Shown: positions 8,105 to 16,011 of the stretch, piece after piece
How the letters are laid out: every line of letters starts with the position of its first letter
Numbering within the stretch: position 1 is the first letter of the stretch
Origin: Echinicola strongylocentroti
Lineage (GTDB): Bacteria; Bacteroidota; Bacteroidia; Cytophagales; Cyclobacteriaceae
Reading direction: 5' to 3'
NCBI RefSeq assembly: GCF_003260975.1
Contig: NZ_CP030041.1
Span: 248,001 to 312,000, forward strand
Length of the DNA stretch: 64,000 nt
Notes under the pieces: generated by a model
Seen by the model: only the letters and a program-made list of their open reading frames with translations
Told to the model about the DNA's origin: nothing
The model's database searches: none
Made by a program: the position numbers and the translations under genes

Positions 8105-9025
8105 TTAATAACCTTTTTTCCTGTCGATCCTGTTCACAAGCGGTTGCCCCGTCTCCAAACTGTGATAGTTTTCGATGATTTGCGGAGCAGCCGCTTTTGG
8201 ATTGGTAATACTTGCTATATGAGGGGTCAGGGTAATATTTTCCTGGTCCCAAAACGGATGGTCTTTAGGCAAGGGCTCTTGTCGAAAGACATCCAACAAG
8301 GCTCCACTCAAAAGACCTTCATCAAGTGCCGTAACCAAATCCTCCTCTACTAAATGTTTTCCTCTGGCCACATTGATCAAGTAGCTTCCTTTGGAACATT
8401 TTCTGAACAACTCCAGGTTCAGAAAACCTTCTGTATGTGGTGTCAACGGCAATAGACATATCAAAACGTTACATGTTGACAAAAACTCCTCCAATTGGTC
8501 TCCGTAATAATAGGGATGTTTAAAATCCGGTTTGGGGCTATTCCCATATCCACAGACCTCTATGCCCATATAGGAGAGCTTATCCAGTACATCTCCCCCG
8601 AGCTCTCCTACCCCCAGAACACCTACACTGATTGGAATCTCGGGATTACTCATATCCCATTTATGTGTTTTTTGATTGATCTGGTAGCGCGTTATTTGAC
8701 GGTGAAAGTTCAGCACCCCCATGATCACATAATTGGTCATCGAGAAGGTAAGTTTGGGATCTACGATCCTGGTAATCGGAATATCCTCTGGGATGGTATC
8801 ATCACCGAGGATATGGTCCACTCCAGCTCCCATTGAACAAATGAGCTTTAAGTTGGGAAATTGCTTTAGTGAACCTTTGGGGTGCTGCCAAAGCATGGCT
8901 GCGGTTACCTTCTCGGGATGTTTGATATCCGGATAGATCTCCAAGGGAATGTCTCCCGCTTTGCTCTTCAAAATCTCCAACCAAGGAGTAATGTCTCTAT
9001 CAGGTGATATTATGGCTAAACTCAT
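8105..9025 (-). CDS. ghrA: D-2-hydroxyacid dehydrogenase, glyoxylate/hydroxypyruvate reductase A type
   Basis: This NAD(P)-dependent enzyme probably reduces glyoxylate or hydroxypyruvate in the cytoplasm. It has 306 residues, the GhrA length. The Rossmann motif is GVLGVGELGGDVL (about residue 133). Catalytic residues of the family are visible as the Arg in INVARGKHL, the Glu in VFRQEPLPKDHPFW and the His in TPHIASITNP. The substrate-binding N-terminal domain holds LKLICSMGAGVDHIL. The start ATG at 9025 follows the mpg stop without a gap, and the usp gene follows 17 bases on, so the three look like one operon. The exact substrate within the family cannot be set from sequence. Confidence 0.85.
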   Translation of the reverse strand: MSLAIISPDRDITPWLEILKSKAGDIPLEIYPDIKHPEKVTAAMLWQHPKGSLKQFPNLKLICSMGAGVDHILGDDTIPEDIPITRIVDPKLTFSMTNYVIMGVLNFHRQITRYQINQKTHKWDMSNPEIPISVGVLGVGELGGDVLDKLSYMGIEVCGYGNSPKPDFKHPYYYGDQLEEFLSTCNVLICLLPLTPHTEGFLNLELFRKCSKGSYLINVARGKHLVEEDLVTALDEGLLSGALLDVFRQEPLPKDHPFWDQENITLTPHIASITNPKAAAPQIIENYHSLETGQPLVNRIDRKKGY

Positions 9026-9640
9026 TTATTTTTTGCTTATGTATGCGTTGTTTTTAATATAGAACCTCCAAGGGAGCTTGGCATCCTCCCCAGCATAGTC
9101 TACTCCAATCCTAGTGCTTACATTAATTTCAAAATTAACGTTATTCATTTCACATCCAATGCTGATTATACCATTTTTTTGATATAAGATCACATCATTG
9201 TGCAAGGTACTGATACCCAATGCCTGTGCAGCCTTTCCTGGACCATTGGTCAGTTGGAGATCAGTGTTTACTTTTCTGCGCTTTTTCATGATGTCCTTTC
9301 CTTCCAAGGGCTCTACAGCCCTGATAAGGACAGCTTTGGGAATTCCCTCTACTTGAGTTACGATGTTAAACAGATGATGGATGCCGTAACATAGATAAAC
9401 GTAACTTCTTCCCCCTTCGCTGAACATTACTTCCGTTCTTCTCGTTATCTTGTTCGGAAACGCATGACATGCCTTGTCTATAGTGCCATCATAGGCTTCT
9501 GTTTCGACTATCCGAGCGGTTGTGTATTCGTCATTTATTTGTGTTACGATAATTTTTCCTAAAAGATGCTGCGCTATTTCCGTTACATCATCTTTTAAAA
9601 AGAATTCTTTGGGAAGAATATTAACGCCTTTTATAGTCAT
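9026..9640 (-). CDS. mpg: DNA-3-methyladenine glycosylase (AAG/MPG family)
   Basis: The enzyme excises alkylated and deaminated purines as the first step of base-excision repair. It has 204 residues, typical for the bacterial form. Family signatures are present: RIVETEAY with the catalytic Glu (about residues 43-50), the DKACHAFPNKITRR loop, YVYLCYGIHHLFNIVT (intercalating Tyr region), LTNGPGKAAQALGI, and the C-terminal RIGVDYAGEDAKLPWRFY. The stop codon TAA is directly followed by the ATG of the ghrA-like gene, suggesting translational coupling. This gene heads the mpg-ghrA-usp operon. Confidence 0.93.
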   Translation of the reverse strand: MTIKGVNILPKEFFLKDDVTEIAQHLLGKIIVTQINDEYTTARIVETEAYDGTIDKACHAFPNKITRRTEVMFSEGGRSYVYLCYGIHHLFNIVTQVEGIPKAVLIRAVEPLEGKDIMKKRRKVNTDLQLTNGPGKAAQALGISTLHNDVILYQKNGIISIGCEMNNVNFEINVSTRIGVDYAGEDAKLPWRFYIKNNAYISKK

Positions 9641-9711
9641 TTATAGCATATTTTAAATTTAACAACAATAAAACCTCGTATTATTATCATTAAAATTAAC
9701 GTATTATATCC

Positions 9712-10563
9712 ATGAAGCTTATCGCAACTCCGTTTCTTTTACTTTTGACACTCTTTTCATTTGGAGTGGTCAAAGCGCAACAAATTCAAATGCCCCAGGC
9801 AAGCCCTGCTGCTACTATCAGCCAAAAAATCGGCCTCACTGACGTCAAACTGGAATACAGCAGACCTAGCGTCAAAGACCGTAAAATCTTCGGCACCTTG
9901 GTTCCTTATGGAGAAGTGTGGCGGACCGGCGCCAATGCCAGCACCAAAATCACCTTCAGCACACCAGTAAGTGTAGAAGGCCATGATGTACCCGCAGGAA
10001 CTTATGCACTATATGCTATTCCCAATAAAAAGGAATGGACTTTTGTCCTCTCTGAAAACCTAGAACTATGGGGAGCGATAGGGTATACACCTGATAACGA
10101 CGTACTTAGATTCACTGTTCCCTCCCAAAAAAGCAAAGAATATTACGAAACCATGGAGCTGAGTTTCAATGACATGACCGATACCGGCGCTACCCTAAAC
10201 CTCCATTGGGAAAAAACAGGTGTTGGCTTTCGAATAGAAACGGAAGTAGATCAAGTAGTCATGAGTCAGATCCAAGAAATGGTCATTGATACCCAATCAG
10301 ACAATCCAGGACTATTGTATCAAGCGGCCTCTTATTATTACAACAATGACAAAGACATGGAACAGGCTCATGAATGGATAAAAACATCAGTGGAAGCAGA
10401 TCCAAAATATTGGACGGTGCACCTCAAAGCCAAAATCGAAGATAAGCTGGGCCTCACTCAAGAAGCCATCCAAAGTGCCGAAATGTCCAAACAGCTGGCC
10501 GATGAGGCAAAAAACATGGATTATGTCAACCTCAATGACCGCTTGATAAAGGCACTGCAATAG
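9712..10563 (+). CDS. DUF2911 protein with C-terminal helical repeat, exported
   Basis: The product has 283 residues with signal peptide MKLIATPFLLLLTLFSFGVVKAQ. The DUF2911 domain covers about residues 25-180 and shows the hallmark segments VKLEYSRPSVKDRKIFG, VPYGEVWRTGANASTKI and VPAGTYALYAIPNKKEWT. The C-terminal 100 residues (LYQAASYYYNNDKDMEQAHEWI...) resemble a TPR pair. DUF2911 is common in Bacteroidota and has no assigned function. The gene is monocistronic, divergent from mpg and closed by a strong hairpin 27 bases downstream. Confidence 0.88.
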   Translation: MKLIATPFLLLLTLFSFGVVKAQQIQMPQASPAATISQKIGLTDVKLEYSRPSVKDRKIFGTLVPYGEVWRTGANASTKITFSTPVSVEGHDVPAGTYALYAIPNKKEWTFVLSENLELWGAIGYTPDNDVLRFTVPSQKSKEYYETMELSFNDMTDTGATLNLHWEKTGVGFRIETEVDQVVMSQIQEMVIDTQSDNPGLLYQAASYYYNNDKDMEQAHEWIKTSVEADPKYWTVHLKAKIEDKLGLTQEAIQSAEMSKQLADEAKNMDYVNLNDRLIKALQ

Positions 10564-10589
10564 ACCATAAGAAAGACCTAAAAGACCAA

Positions 10590-10621
10590 TGGGGATATTT
10601 GCTTATGACCAAATATCCCCA
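10590..10621 (+). terminator. Hairpin after the DUF2911 gene, probable terminator
   Basis: TGGGGATATTTG (10590-10601) pairs perfectly with CAAATATCCCCA (10610-10621) over an 8-base loop. The T-run after it is poor (CATTTAG), so termination may be weak or depend on factors. Confidence 0.5.
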
Positions 10622-10794
10622 CATTTAGTAACCAATTAGCGTATTTTTAGTTACGCCCGCTCTGTAACGTATTTTTTTCAATCCACCTCTCAGCACTTCC
10701 AATCAGGTAAGCGGCCTTAAATCTTTGATACTATTTAACCAAACCATATAACAATTCAAATAATATTTAGTTTTTAACCATTTTTCACATGGCT

Positions 10795-10810
10795 TGGAAC
10801 ATGGTTTGCA
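10795..10810 (+). promoter_or_regulatory. Sigma-54 promoter match (TGGAACATGGTTTGCA)
   Basis: The site fits the RpoN consensus TGGCACG-N4-TTGCA. The invariant GG (10796-10797) and GC (10808-10809) are separated by exactly 10 bases. It lies 31 bases before the ATG at 10842, which puts the start of transcription near 10821. It would control the DUF7218/Rho-N-like gene and probably csbD. Confidence 0.55.
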
Positions 10811-10841
10811 CGAATTCAACTAAACCAACTTTCTAGAAACC

Positions 10842-11090
10842 ATGAGTAAAAACCACGGCCCACATATCAAAAATGATGAACAATACGAAGCCTTACGTGA
10901 TAAGGGAATGAGCAAAACCAAAGCAGCTAGAATTGCAAATACGGCTGACTCTGGAGAAAAAGGAGGCCAATCCCCTCCTTATGAAGAATGGACCAAAGAC
11001 GAGCTCTATGATCAAGCCCAAAAGGTAGGCATAGAAGGCCGAAGTAAAATGGACAAAAAAGCCCTCATAAAGGCATTACGCTCCGATTAA
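10842..11090 (+). CDS. Small stress-type protein with Rho-N/SAP-like tail (DUF7218-like)
   Basis: The protein has 82 residues and begins MSKNHGPHIKNDEQYEALRDKGMSKTKAARIAN. It then has a flexible glycine/serine linker and the C-terminal helical motif EEWTKDELYDQAQKVGIEGRSKMDKKALIKALRS. That tail resembles the Rho termination factor N-terminal or SAP-like helix-extended-loop-helix, which often binds nucleic acids. It is very hydrophilic and basic, with no signal peptide. It sits behind a sigma-54-type promoter and 78 bases ahead of csbD. Such proteins are commonly found next to stress genes, and a role in stress or desiccation response is inferred from context. Confidence 0.75.
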   Translation: MSKNHGPHIKNDEQYEALRDKGMSKTKAARIANTADSGEKGGQSPPYEEWTKDELYDQAQKVGIEGRSKMDKKALIKALRSD

Positions 11091-11168
11091 AAGCGATTAA
11101 ATAGCTATACAAGGCTTGAAAATAGTATAACTAAAAGCAATTATTTTAACCTAAAACCAATTACAAAA

Positions 11169-11372
11169 ATGGCTAACGACTTGAAATTAAAAGGAAATTG
11201 GAATGAACTTAAAGGTAAGTTGAAATCCAAATATGGTGAATTGACCGATGATGACCTCACTTATGCTGAGGGACAAGAGGATCAGCTTCTTGGCCGTCTC
11301 CAGCAAAAGACCGGTCAATCCATCGATGAGCTAAAACAATTTCTCTTTAGTGAGGATGAAAATGCTAAATAG
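11169..11372 (+). CDS. CsbD family stress protein
   Basis: The protein has 67 residues and covers the whole CsbD domain: LKLKGNWNELKGKLKSKYGELTDDDLTYAEGQEDQLLGRLQQKTG. This family forms a small four-helix bundle and is induced by general stress (sigma-B in Bacillus). In Bacteroidota it often has a short acidic tail, as here. It lies on the same strand after the Rho-N-like gene and before a strong terminator, so the two genes likely share the sigma-54-type promoter at 10795. Confidence 0.9.
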   Translation: MANDLKLKGNWNELKGKLKSKYGELTDDDLTYAEGQEDQLLGRLQQKTGQSIDELKQFLFSEDENAK

Positions 11373-11424
11373 CAAATAGTCTCGCCGAATAAGCATCGCT
11401 TTAGGCAAGACTACCCGCTATAAT

Positions 11425-11473
11425 AAAAAGGCTGTCTTCTATTTGTCATCATGACGGTAGAGACAGCCTTTTT
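11425..11473 (+). terminator. Intrinsic terminator after csbD (works on both strands)
   Basis: AAAAAGGCTGTCT (11425-11437) pairs with AGACAGCCTTTTT (11461-11473). The A-run on the left and T-run on the right make it suitable for termination in either direction. Confidence 0.8.
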
Positions 11474-11497
11474 GATTTTATCTACAGTTCTCCATTG

Positions 11498-11685
11498 AAC
11501 CCGGAATATGCATTAGCCTATCTACGCCACGGCGCACAGGTGTTGCGACCTTAAACTGCTTCAAAATCAGCCGTTTCACTTTAGTTTTCGGCATAACCGT
11601 AGCGGTGCTACGCTAATGCCTCCAAACTAACTGATTTTCTTGCAATTTCAGCTCTCACTACGATTCCTAACGCATAATCCGGGTT
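11498..11685 (+). repeat. Short interspersed repeat, type E1, copy 1 (188 bp)
   Basis: The left end AACCCGGAATATGCATTAG and the reverse-complemented right end AACCCGGATTATGCGTTAG are inverted repeats. The body is nearly identical to copies at 24930 and 27108, but has an extra 18 bases at about 11525-11542. An internal GTAGCGGTGCTAC palindrome is also present. The right end is 4 bases from the stop codon of the minus-strand gene ending at 11690. No coding potential is seen. Confidence 0.85.
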
Positions 11686-11689
11686 GAAT

Positions 11690-13510
11690 TTAGGCGAATG
11701 TTACGGATGAGAAGTACCTTTTCGCTTCTTCTAGACTTTGTTGAATGCTGATACGTTCAGAAGCAGTGAAATCCTGAATTTCAGAAAACCACTGCTGATA
11801 ATAGCTAATTCCCTCTTCCAAATTCCTTTTTGATTTCTTTAACGCACTGGCTTTCTTTTGCTCAAGGTGGGACTGGAATTTTTTCCATTCATTTTTAAAA
11901 TGGTCCATAGTGAGCTGCAGTTCTTTTATGAAGACTTGTGGTCTATCTGGGGTTAGCTGAATGGACGATCTTCCATAAATATGGTCCACCATTTCCTTGA
12001 GCGAATAAATCCCCTTAAAATACGCCAAGTTAGGGCCTGGACAGATGGTCACAGCACTTAAGTTTCGATTTGGCACCTCTCCATTGGCCAAGATAGCAGG
12101 GGCACTGAGGCCTTCACAGAGGCAATCCTTTGCTAACAATTCCGCTTTTTCTTCTTCATATCCAGGCGTATTTTTTTGTTCTTCCAAAGCTTTAAGTTTC
12201 AATACCTGATATTGCCGCGAGGAAGTACAAATCGGCTTGTCGGTAAACTCAGTGTTAAAGGACAGTACTTTTTTATAGCAGGGACTACCCGGTCGGCCTT
12301 TTTTGATCCTTTCTTTTCGTTGATCTTCTCCAGTGCTGGTCCGTAGGTTGTTAAACGGCACCCCCAGTGGTGATGCGTAGCTAAGAAAAAAATCAGCGGC
12401 TTTTGCTTTAATAATATTTTCCATGGTGTTTGTGTCCACAGAAGTAGCTTCTGGAACTAGGAGGAAAGGACTTCCCCAGCCCACTGCATCTACTGCGTAT
12501 TTGTCCAAAAGCAGTTGATGCTCATCAGCTGTACCTACCCCTCCTTGGGCGGTAATGCGAAAACGAGACTGCTGATGCAGGGGGTTTTTCCCTTTGCCTT
12601 GCAGCGCTAGCTGGCACAAGGTCAACAATTCCTCATTCAAGTTTTGGCGTTTCTCTCGAAATTCCTCCAAAATGGGTCCCATTAGCAATCCATCACTCGC
12701 AAAAGCATGGCCTCCACAATTCAACCCTGACTCCAACCTAAACTCTTCCACCCAAACTCCTTTTTTGGCCAGAAACTTTCCTTGCACCTGTGCAGACCTA
12801 AAATCACTGACTTTTAAGATCACCCCTTTTTTGCAATAACCGGTTTCATCTGGAAAAAAATCTTCAAACTCCTCCAAATAGCCATATAGAGAAGGGTTCA
12901 TTCCAGCAGAAAACACCACTGAAGAGCAGAGCTTACTTTTAGCAAAGCCTCTTAATGCGGCCAGTCCATCGGAAAATTCCCGTGAAAGTTCCTCTCCATC
13001 TTTCCCATAGTTCCTTTTATCTACCTTTGTCATGATATTGACGTGGATTTTTCCTGGCACTACCAACTTCCGCAAGTGAGATTGAAGTTCTTTTTTCATT
13101 TCACAAGAGGCTTGCTGCATTACGTTATACAGCTTTTTCTTTGGGTGATGGTCATGAAGTAATTCGAAGTATTGGTTAATTTCAGCACCTGGGAGGTCGA
13201 AAGATTCCTCCCGAAGCCGTTCTATTTGGTCTGTCACCAGTTTGTCTAGCAAGTCAAGGTAGGCGGTTATTCTTTTGGCTCGGGCATCTGCGGTCGATTC
13301 CAGGATTGGAATATAGGGTTCTCCACTTTTTCTACAATAGATCTTCCTCATGGTTTCAATGAGGTCATCTTCCATAATGGACACGACACTGTCTATCCCA
13401 AACTTGGCCACCTTTAGTGGCGTGTCAATCGTAAAACCCAATCCCATGACAGGAATATGAAAAGTATGTGGTGATGATTGTGTCGGAATTTTGTTGGAAT
13501 TACTATTCAT
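11690..13510 (-). CDS. Conserved protein of unknown function, possible nitronate monooxygenase-like TIM barrel
   Basis: The protein has 606 residues, with no signal peptide or membrane segment. I do not recognise a characterised family with confidence. Segments resembling FMN-dependent nitronate monooxygenase/enoyl-reductase barrels are FHIPVMGLGFTIDTPLKVA (residues 17-35), RITAQGGVGTADEHQLLL with a Gly-rich phosphate-type loop (about 320), and VDAVGWGSPFLLVPEAT. Several Cys are clustered in the C-terminal half (SPCYKK, KPICTSSRQYQ, AKDCLCEGLSAPAIL, VTICPGPN). A charged helical tail covers about 530-606. The gene is alone on its strand with its own upstream palindrome at 13519-13546, 9 bases before the ATG. 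The fold call is inference; a radical or metal-cluster enzyme is also possible given the Cys pattern. Confidence 0.6.
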   Translation of the reverse strand: MNSNSNKIPTQSSPHTFHIPVMGLGFTIDTPLKVAKFGIDSVVSIMEDDLIETMRKIYCRKSGEPYIPILESTADARAKRITAYLDLLDKLVTDQIERLREESFDLPGAEINQYFELLHDHHPKKKLYNVMQQASCEMKKELQSHLRKLVVPGKIHVNIMTKVDKRNYGKDGEELSREFSDGLAALRGFAKSKLCSSVVFSAGMNPSLYGYLEEFEDFFPDETGYCKKGVILKVSDFRSAQVQGKFLAKKGVWVEEFRLESGLNCGGHAFASDGLLMGPILEEFREKRQNLNEELLTLCQLALQGKGKNPLHQQSRFRITAQGGVGTADEHQLLLDKYAVDAVGWGSPFLLVPEATSVDTNTMENIIKAKAADFFLSYASPLGVPFNNLRTSTGEDQRKERIKKGRPGSPCYKKVLSFNTEFTDKPICTSSRQYQVLKLKALEEQKNTPGYEEEKAELLAKDCLCEGLSAPAILANGEVPNRNLSAVTICPGPNLAYFKGIYSLKEMVDHIYGRSSIQLTPDRPQVFIKELQLTMDHFKNEWKKFQSHLEQKKASALKKSKRNLEEGISYYQQWFSEIQDFTASERISIQQSLEEAKRYFSSVTFA

Positions 13511-13518
13511 GATGTTGA

Positions 13519-13546
13519 CAAGTTAGCGAACCACAAAGCTAACTTG
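13519..13546. promoter_or_regulatory. Perfect 9-bp inverted repeat upstream of the 606-residue protein gene
   Basis: CAAGTTAGC (13519-13527) and GCTAACTTG (13538-13546) are separated by 10 bases. This spacing fits a dimeric helix-turn-helix regulator site or a 5'-UTR hairpin, 9 bases before the start codon at 13510. Confidence 0.45.
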
Positions 13547-13708
13547 ACTATTACTGAATACACCCTTTATAAATCACCTAGAAACCTGATAAAAATCACC
13601 TGAATTTCCATGGTAAACTATTCACCTGAAATCGACCAAGAACGCCGTGTTAATCCATCAAATGTACTACCTTCTTTGGTGGCTATTTTCCTTGCTAACT
13701 TCCAAGGG

Positions 13709-14482
13709 TTAAAAATCCGTAGATGATTGGGGGATTTCCATTGGTACTATCCAAATATTGCGGTATAACACATCATGTCCCTCTGCTTGGAGCTTGATGC
13801 CTCCTGGCCTGTCGGTGATTCCCTTGCCACCGTTGTTGCCACCATCCAATCCAGAAAAAGGCCCTCCCCACACTTGCTGGATATATTCGTCACCATGCAC
13901 TTTTTTACCATTAAAGTACATGGTCATGAGGGCTTTTTCGATAAGGTTTCCGTTTTGGTCAAATCTTGCTGCCCGGAAAACAATATCATAAGCATTCCAT
14001 TTCCCCAATCCATTATACATTTTATAAGGAGCCGCTTTTTCGTTGATAATGGCAGCCATCCCGTGGGTGGTAGAGTCACCATCCAACACTTGGATTTCAT
14101 AACGGTTTTGAAGATAAACCCCACTATTGCCGCCTTCATTTTGGATCAGAAACTCAATGTGCAATCTGAAATCCCTGTATTTTTGCTTTGTGACAATATC
14201 GGCAGCTCCGTATTTTCCATTTGCCGCTGCCGGATCATTGGTATTGACAGCGGTTCCGGGCCCCGCAGGATCATTGACTACCTGCCATTTGATCGGTGGC
14301 TCTGCTTCCAATCTAGGGCCTTCCCAATACTCCCAATTGGCATCAAGCATCTTCTTGCTACCATCAAACAACCAATGGGCAGCACTTGGCTTTTGGGCTC
14401 CCACTCCTATTTCTTGGGCAATACTTGAGAGAGGAAATAGGGATAAGCATAAAACAGCGATGACAGAAGCGATCCTTTTCAT
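13709..14482 (-). CDS. Secreted DUF1080 (3-keto-disaccharide hydrolase fold) protein
   Basis: The product has 257 residues from the ATG at 14482, which begins signal peptide MKRIASVIAVLCLSLFPLSSIAQ. An in-frame ATG at 14521 would add 13 non-signal residues. The DUF1080 domain is a concanavalin-like beta sandwich. Visible parts are HWLFDGSKKMLDANWEYW, KYRDFRLHIEFLIQNEGGNSGVYLQNRYEIQVLDG, GKWNAYDIVFRAARF, MTMYFNGKKVH, and the final GGIKLQAEGHDVLYRNIWIVP. Some members cleave 3-keto-glycosides, while others are of unknown activity. It acts in the periplasm or outside. It is monocistronic here, with no sugar genes next to it. Confidence 0.85.
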   Translation of the reverse strand: MKRIASVIAVLCLSLFPLSSIAQEIGVGAQKPSAAHWLFDGSKKMLDANWEYWEGPRLEAEPPIKWQVVNDPAGPGTAVNTNDPAAANGKYGAADIVTKQKYRDFRLHIEFLIQNEGGNSGVYLQNRYEIQVLDGDSTTHGMAAIINEKAAPYKMYNGLGKWNAYDIVFRAARFDQNGNLIEKALMTMYFNGKKVHGDEYIQQVWGGPFSGLDGGNNGGKGITDRPGGIKLQAEGHDVLYRNIWIVPMEIPQSSTDF

Positions 14483-14583
14483 AATAGAGTGGGGCTTATA
14501 GTTTAGGTTTTTTAAATTCATTGTACTCCTAATCTATTACTATTCTCCTTACTTTTACAATTGTCATTGGCTTTTATTCCAAT

Positions 14584-14617
14584 CAAAAAAAGCCACCATT
14601 TTTTAACTGGTGGCTTT
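14584..14617 (-). terminator. Intrinsic terminator of the metal-efflux operon
   Basis: On the minus strand, AAAGCCACCA and TGGTGGCTTT form a perfect 10-bp stem (14589-14598 with 14608-14617) followed by a T-run (14584-14590). It lies about 190 bases after the adaptor stop codon, past the repeat at 14662-14809. Confidence 0.75.
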
Positions 14618-14661
14618 CCTTTGATGTGATTTTTACAAAATCCAATATGTTTATTGGTTTT

Positions 14662-14809
14662 AACCCGGTTTATACATTAGGAATTGTAATCGCCTGTCCC
14701 GTTAGCTATTGGGAAGATTTGAAACTGCAAGAAAATCAGGCTGTTTTCGAATCACCATCCGCCGCCGCGGATCAGGCCGCAATAGATAGGCTAATGCATA
14801 TTCTGGGTT
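14662..14809 (-). repeat. Short interspersed repeat, type E1, divergent copy 4 (148 bp, inverted)
   Basis: On the minus strand it starts AACCCAGAATATGCATTAGCCTAT and ends in AACCGGGTT, matching the ends of the E1 copies. The middle is different: CTGATTTTCTTGCA is kept, but the TTAAACTGCTTC part is replaced by a GC-rich segment with CCGCGGCGG. Its first bases coincide with the stop codon TAA of the adaptor gene. Confidence 0.7.
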
Positions 14810-16011
14810 TAATGATGATGTCCCCCTTCACCTTTTTTCATTTCAGCCATTAAATAATAAGCATTGTTCATGACATAGGTTTTATGTTTATCTTCTGGGG
14901 CTAAAAACCTGACAGAAGTCCATCCACTATCTTGGGATTCCGTGATGATTTCAACTTTCTCAAAGTTCCATTGATCACTGGACCTCATCGCTGCAAAGAG
15001 GTAACTCCTACCTCCGTCCATCACCACAGCCCCTTCGCGTACGGCCAATCTAGTCGAGTCATCAGTGATCACTTGCCCTTTTACATACATTCCAGGGATC
15101 AGCAGTCCTTTTTTGTTTTCTATTTCTGCATGAATATGCACTGCTTTGGGCATTTCTTCAAAGGATTTGCCCACTGCATAAACCTCCGCCAAGAGTTCCT
15201 CATCAGGCAGGGTTTGCACGGTAAACCGGACTTTTTGGCCTACTTTCACCTTATTGACATCCTTTTCGAAAACCATAAGGTCTGCATGGATATGATGGAT
15301 GTTCACTACTTCAAACATCTCATGCTCCGGCCCCACATATTGGCCAGTTTTGATATTTACTTCTTTGATATAGCCAGCAATAGGGCTTTTGACAGGGATG
15401 CGCTCCATGATGGTGCCTTTCCGAATGGCTGCTGGATCCATGCCCAGCAGCTTGAGTTGGTTTTCCTGGCCGCTTACTGATCCACGCAGTGCGGCCAGTT
15501 CAGAGGAAATTTTCTCCACATCTCTGCCGGAGCCTACTTCCTCTTGGTACAAGGTGTTTTGCCGCTCATATTCCTTTTGGAGATAGTTCACGCGGTGCCA
15601 ATCTTGACTGTAATTGGTCTGCATCTTGATGAGTTCTGGATGTGATAGATAAGCCAACACCTTTCCTTCGCTCACTTCATCTCCTTCTATCACATTGATA
15701 TTCATTACATTTGCACCAATATAAGCTGTCACAGCAGCCTCATTTTGTGGTGGCACTTCCAAGACACCATTCACCTCAACGAGCGAAGACATTATACGAT
15801 GGCTTACGGTATCCATGTCAAGTTGTAGGACTTCCACTTGCTGGTGCGTAAGGTGTAATCCTTCCTCACTCTCCTCATGTACGGTAGCTTCTTCGTTACT
15901 GGTTTCTTTATCACATCCTGAAAGGAGCAGCATTGGAACGAAAACGGCCGCAAAAAGCCATTTTGATAGCTGAATATCACTTCTTCTGTTACTTATATCG
16001 TTATTGTTCAT
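14809..16011 (-). CDS. Periplasmic adaptor of heavy-metal RND efflux system (CusB/CzcB type), lipoprotein
   Basis: The product is about 400 residues. It links an inner-membrane RND pump to an outer-membrane channel. The start at 16011 (MNNNDISNRRSDIQ) overlaps the pump stop by 11 bases. The lipobox is FVPMLLLSGC. After an acidic, Glu-rich linker come the barrel-sandwich halves (AYIGANVMNINVIEGDEVSEGKVLAYLSHPE and PVKSPIAGYIKEVNIKTGQYV), a coiled-coil hairpin between them (about residues 130-185), and the beta-barrel and membrane-proximal domains. The C-terminus ends GEGGHHH, a possible metal-binding tail. The tail histidines are directly followed by a TAA stop shared with a repeat element. 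Copper, silver, zinc, cobalt or cadmium are all possible substrates. Confidence 0.9.
   Translation of the reverse strand: MNNNDISNRRSDIQLSKWLFAAVFVPMLLLSGCDKETSNEEATVHEESEEGLHLTHQQVEVLQLDMDTVSHRIMSSLVEVNGVLEVPPQNEAAVTAYIGANVMNINVIEGDEVSEGKVLAYLSHPELIKMQTNYSQDWHRVNYLQKEYERQNTLYQEEVGSGRDVEKISSELAALRGSVSGQENQLKLLGMDPAAIRKGTIMERIPVKSPIAGYIKEVNIKTGQYVGPEHEMFEVVNIHHIHADLMVFEKDVNKVKVGQKVRFTVQTLPDEELLAEVYAVGKSFEEMPKAVHIHAEIENKKGLLIPGMYVKGQVITDDSTRLAVREGAVVMDGGRSYLFAAMRSSDQWNFEKVEIITESQDSGWTSVRFLAPEDKHKTYVMNNAYYLMAEMKKGEGGHHH

Noticed and set aside
8088..8252. N-terminal extension of the universal stress protein
   Set aside because: The extension would overlap the end of the ghrA-like gene and shows no conserved text, while the internal Met at 8087 begins the conserved strand.
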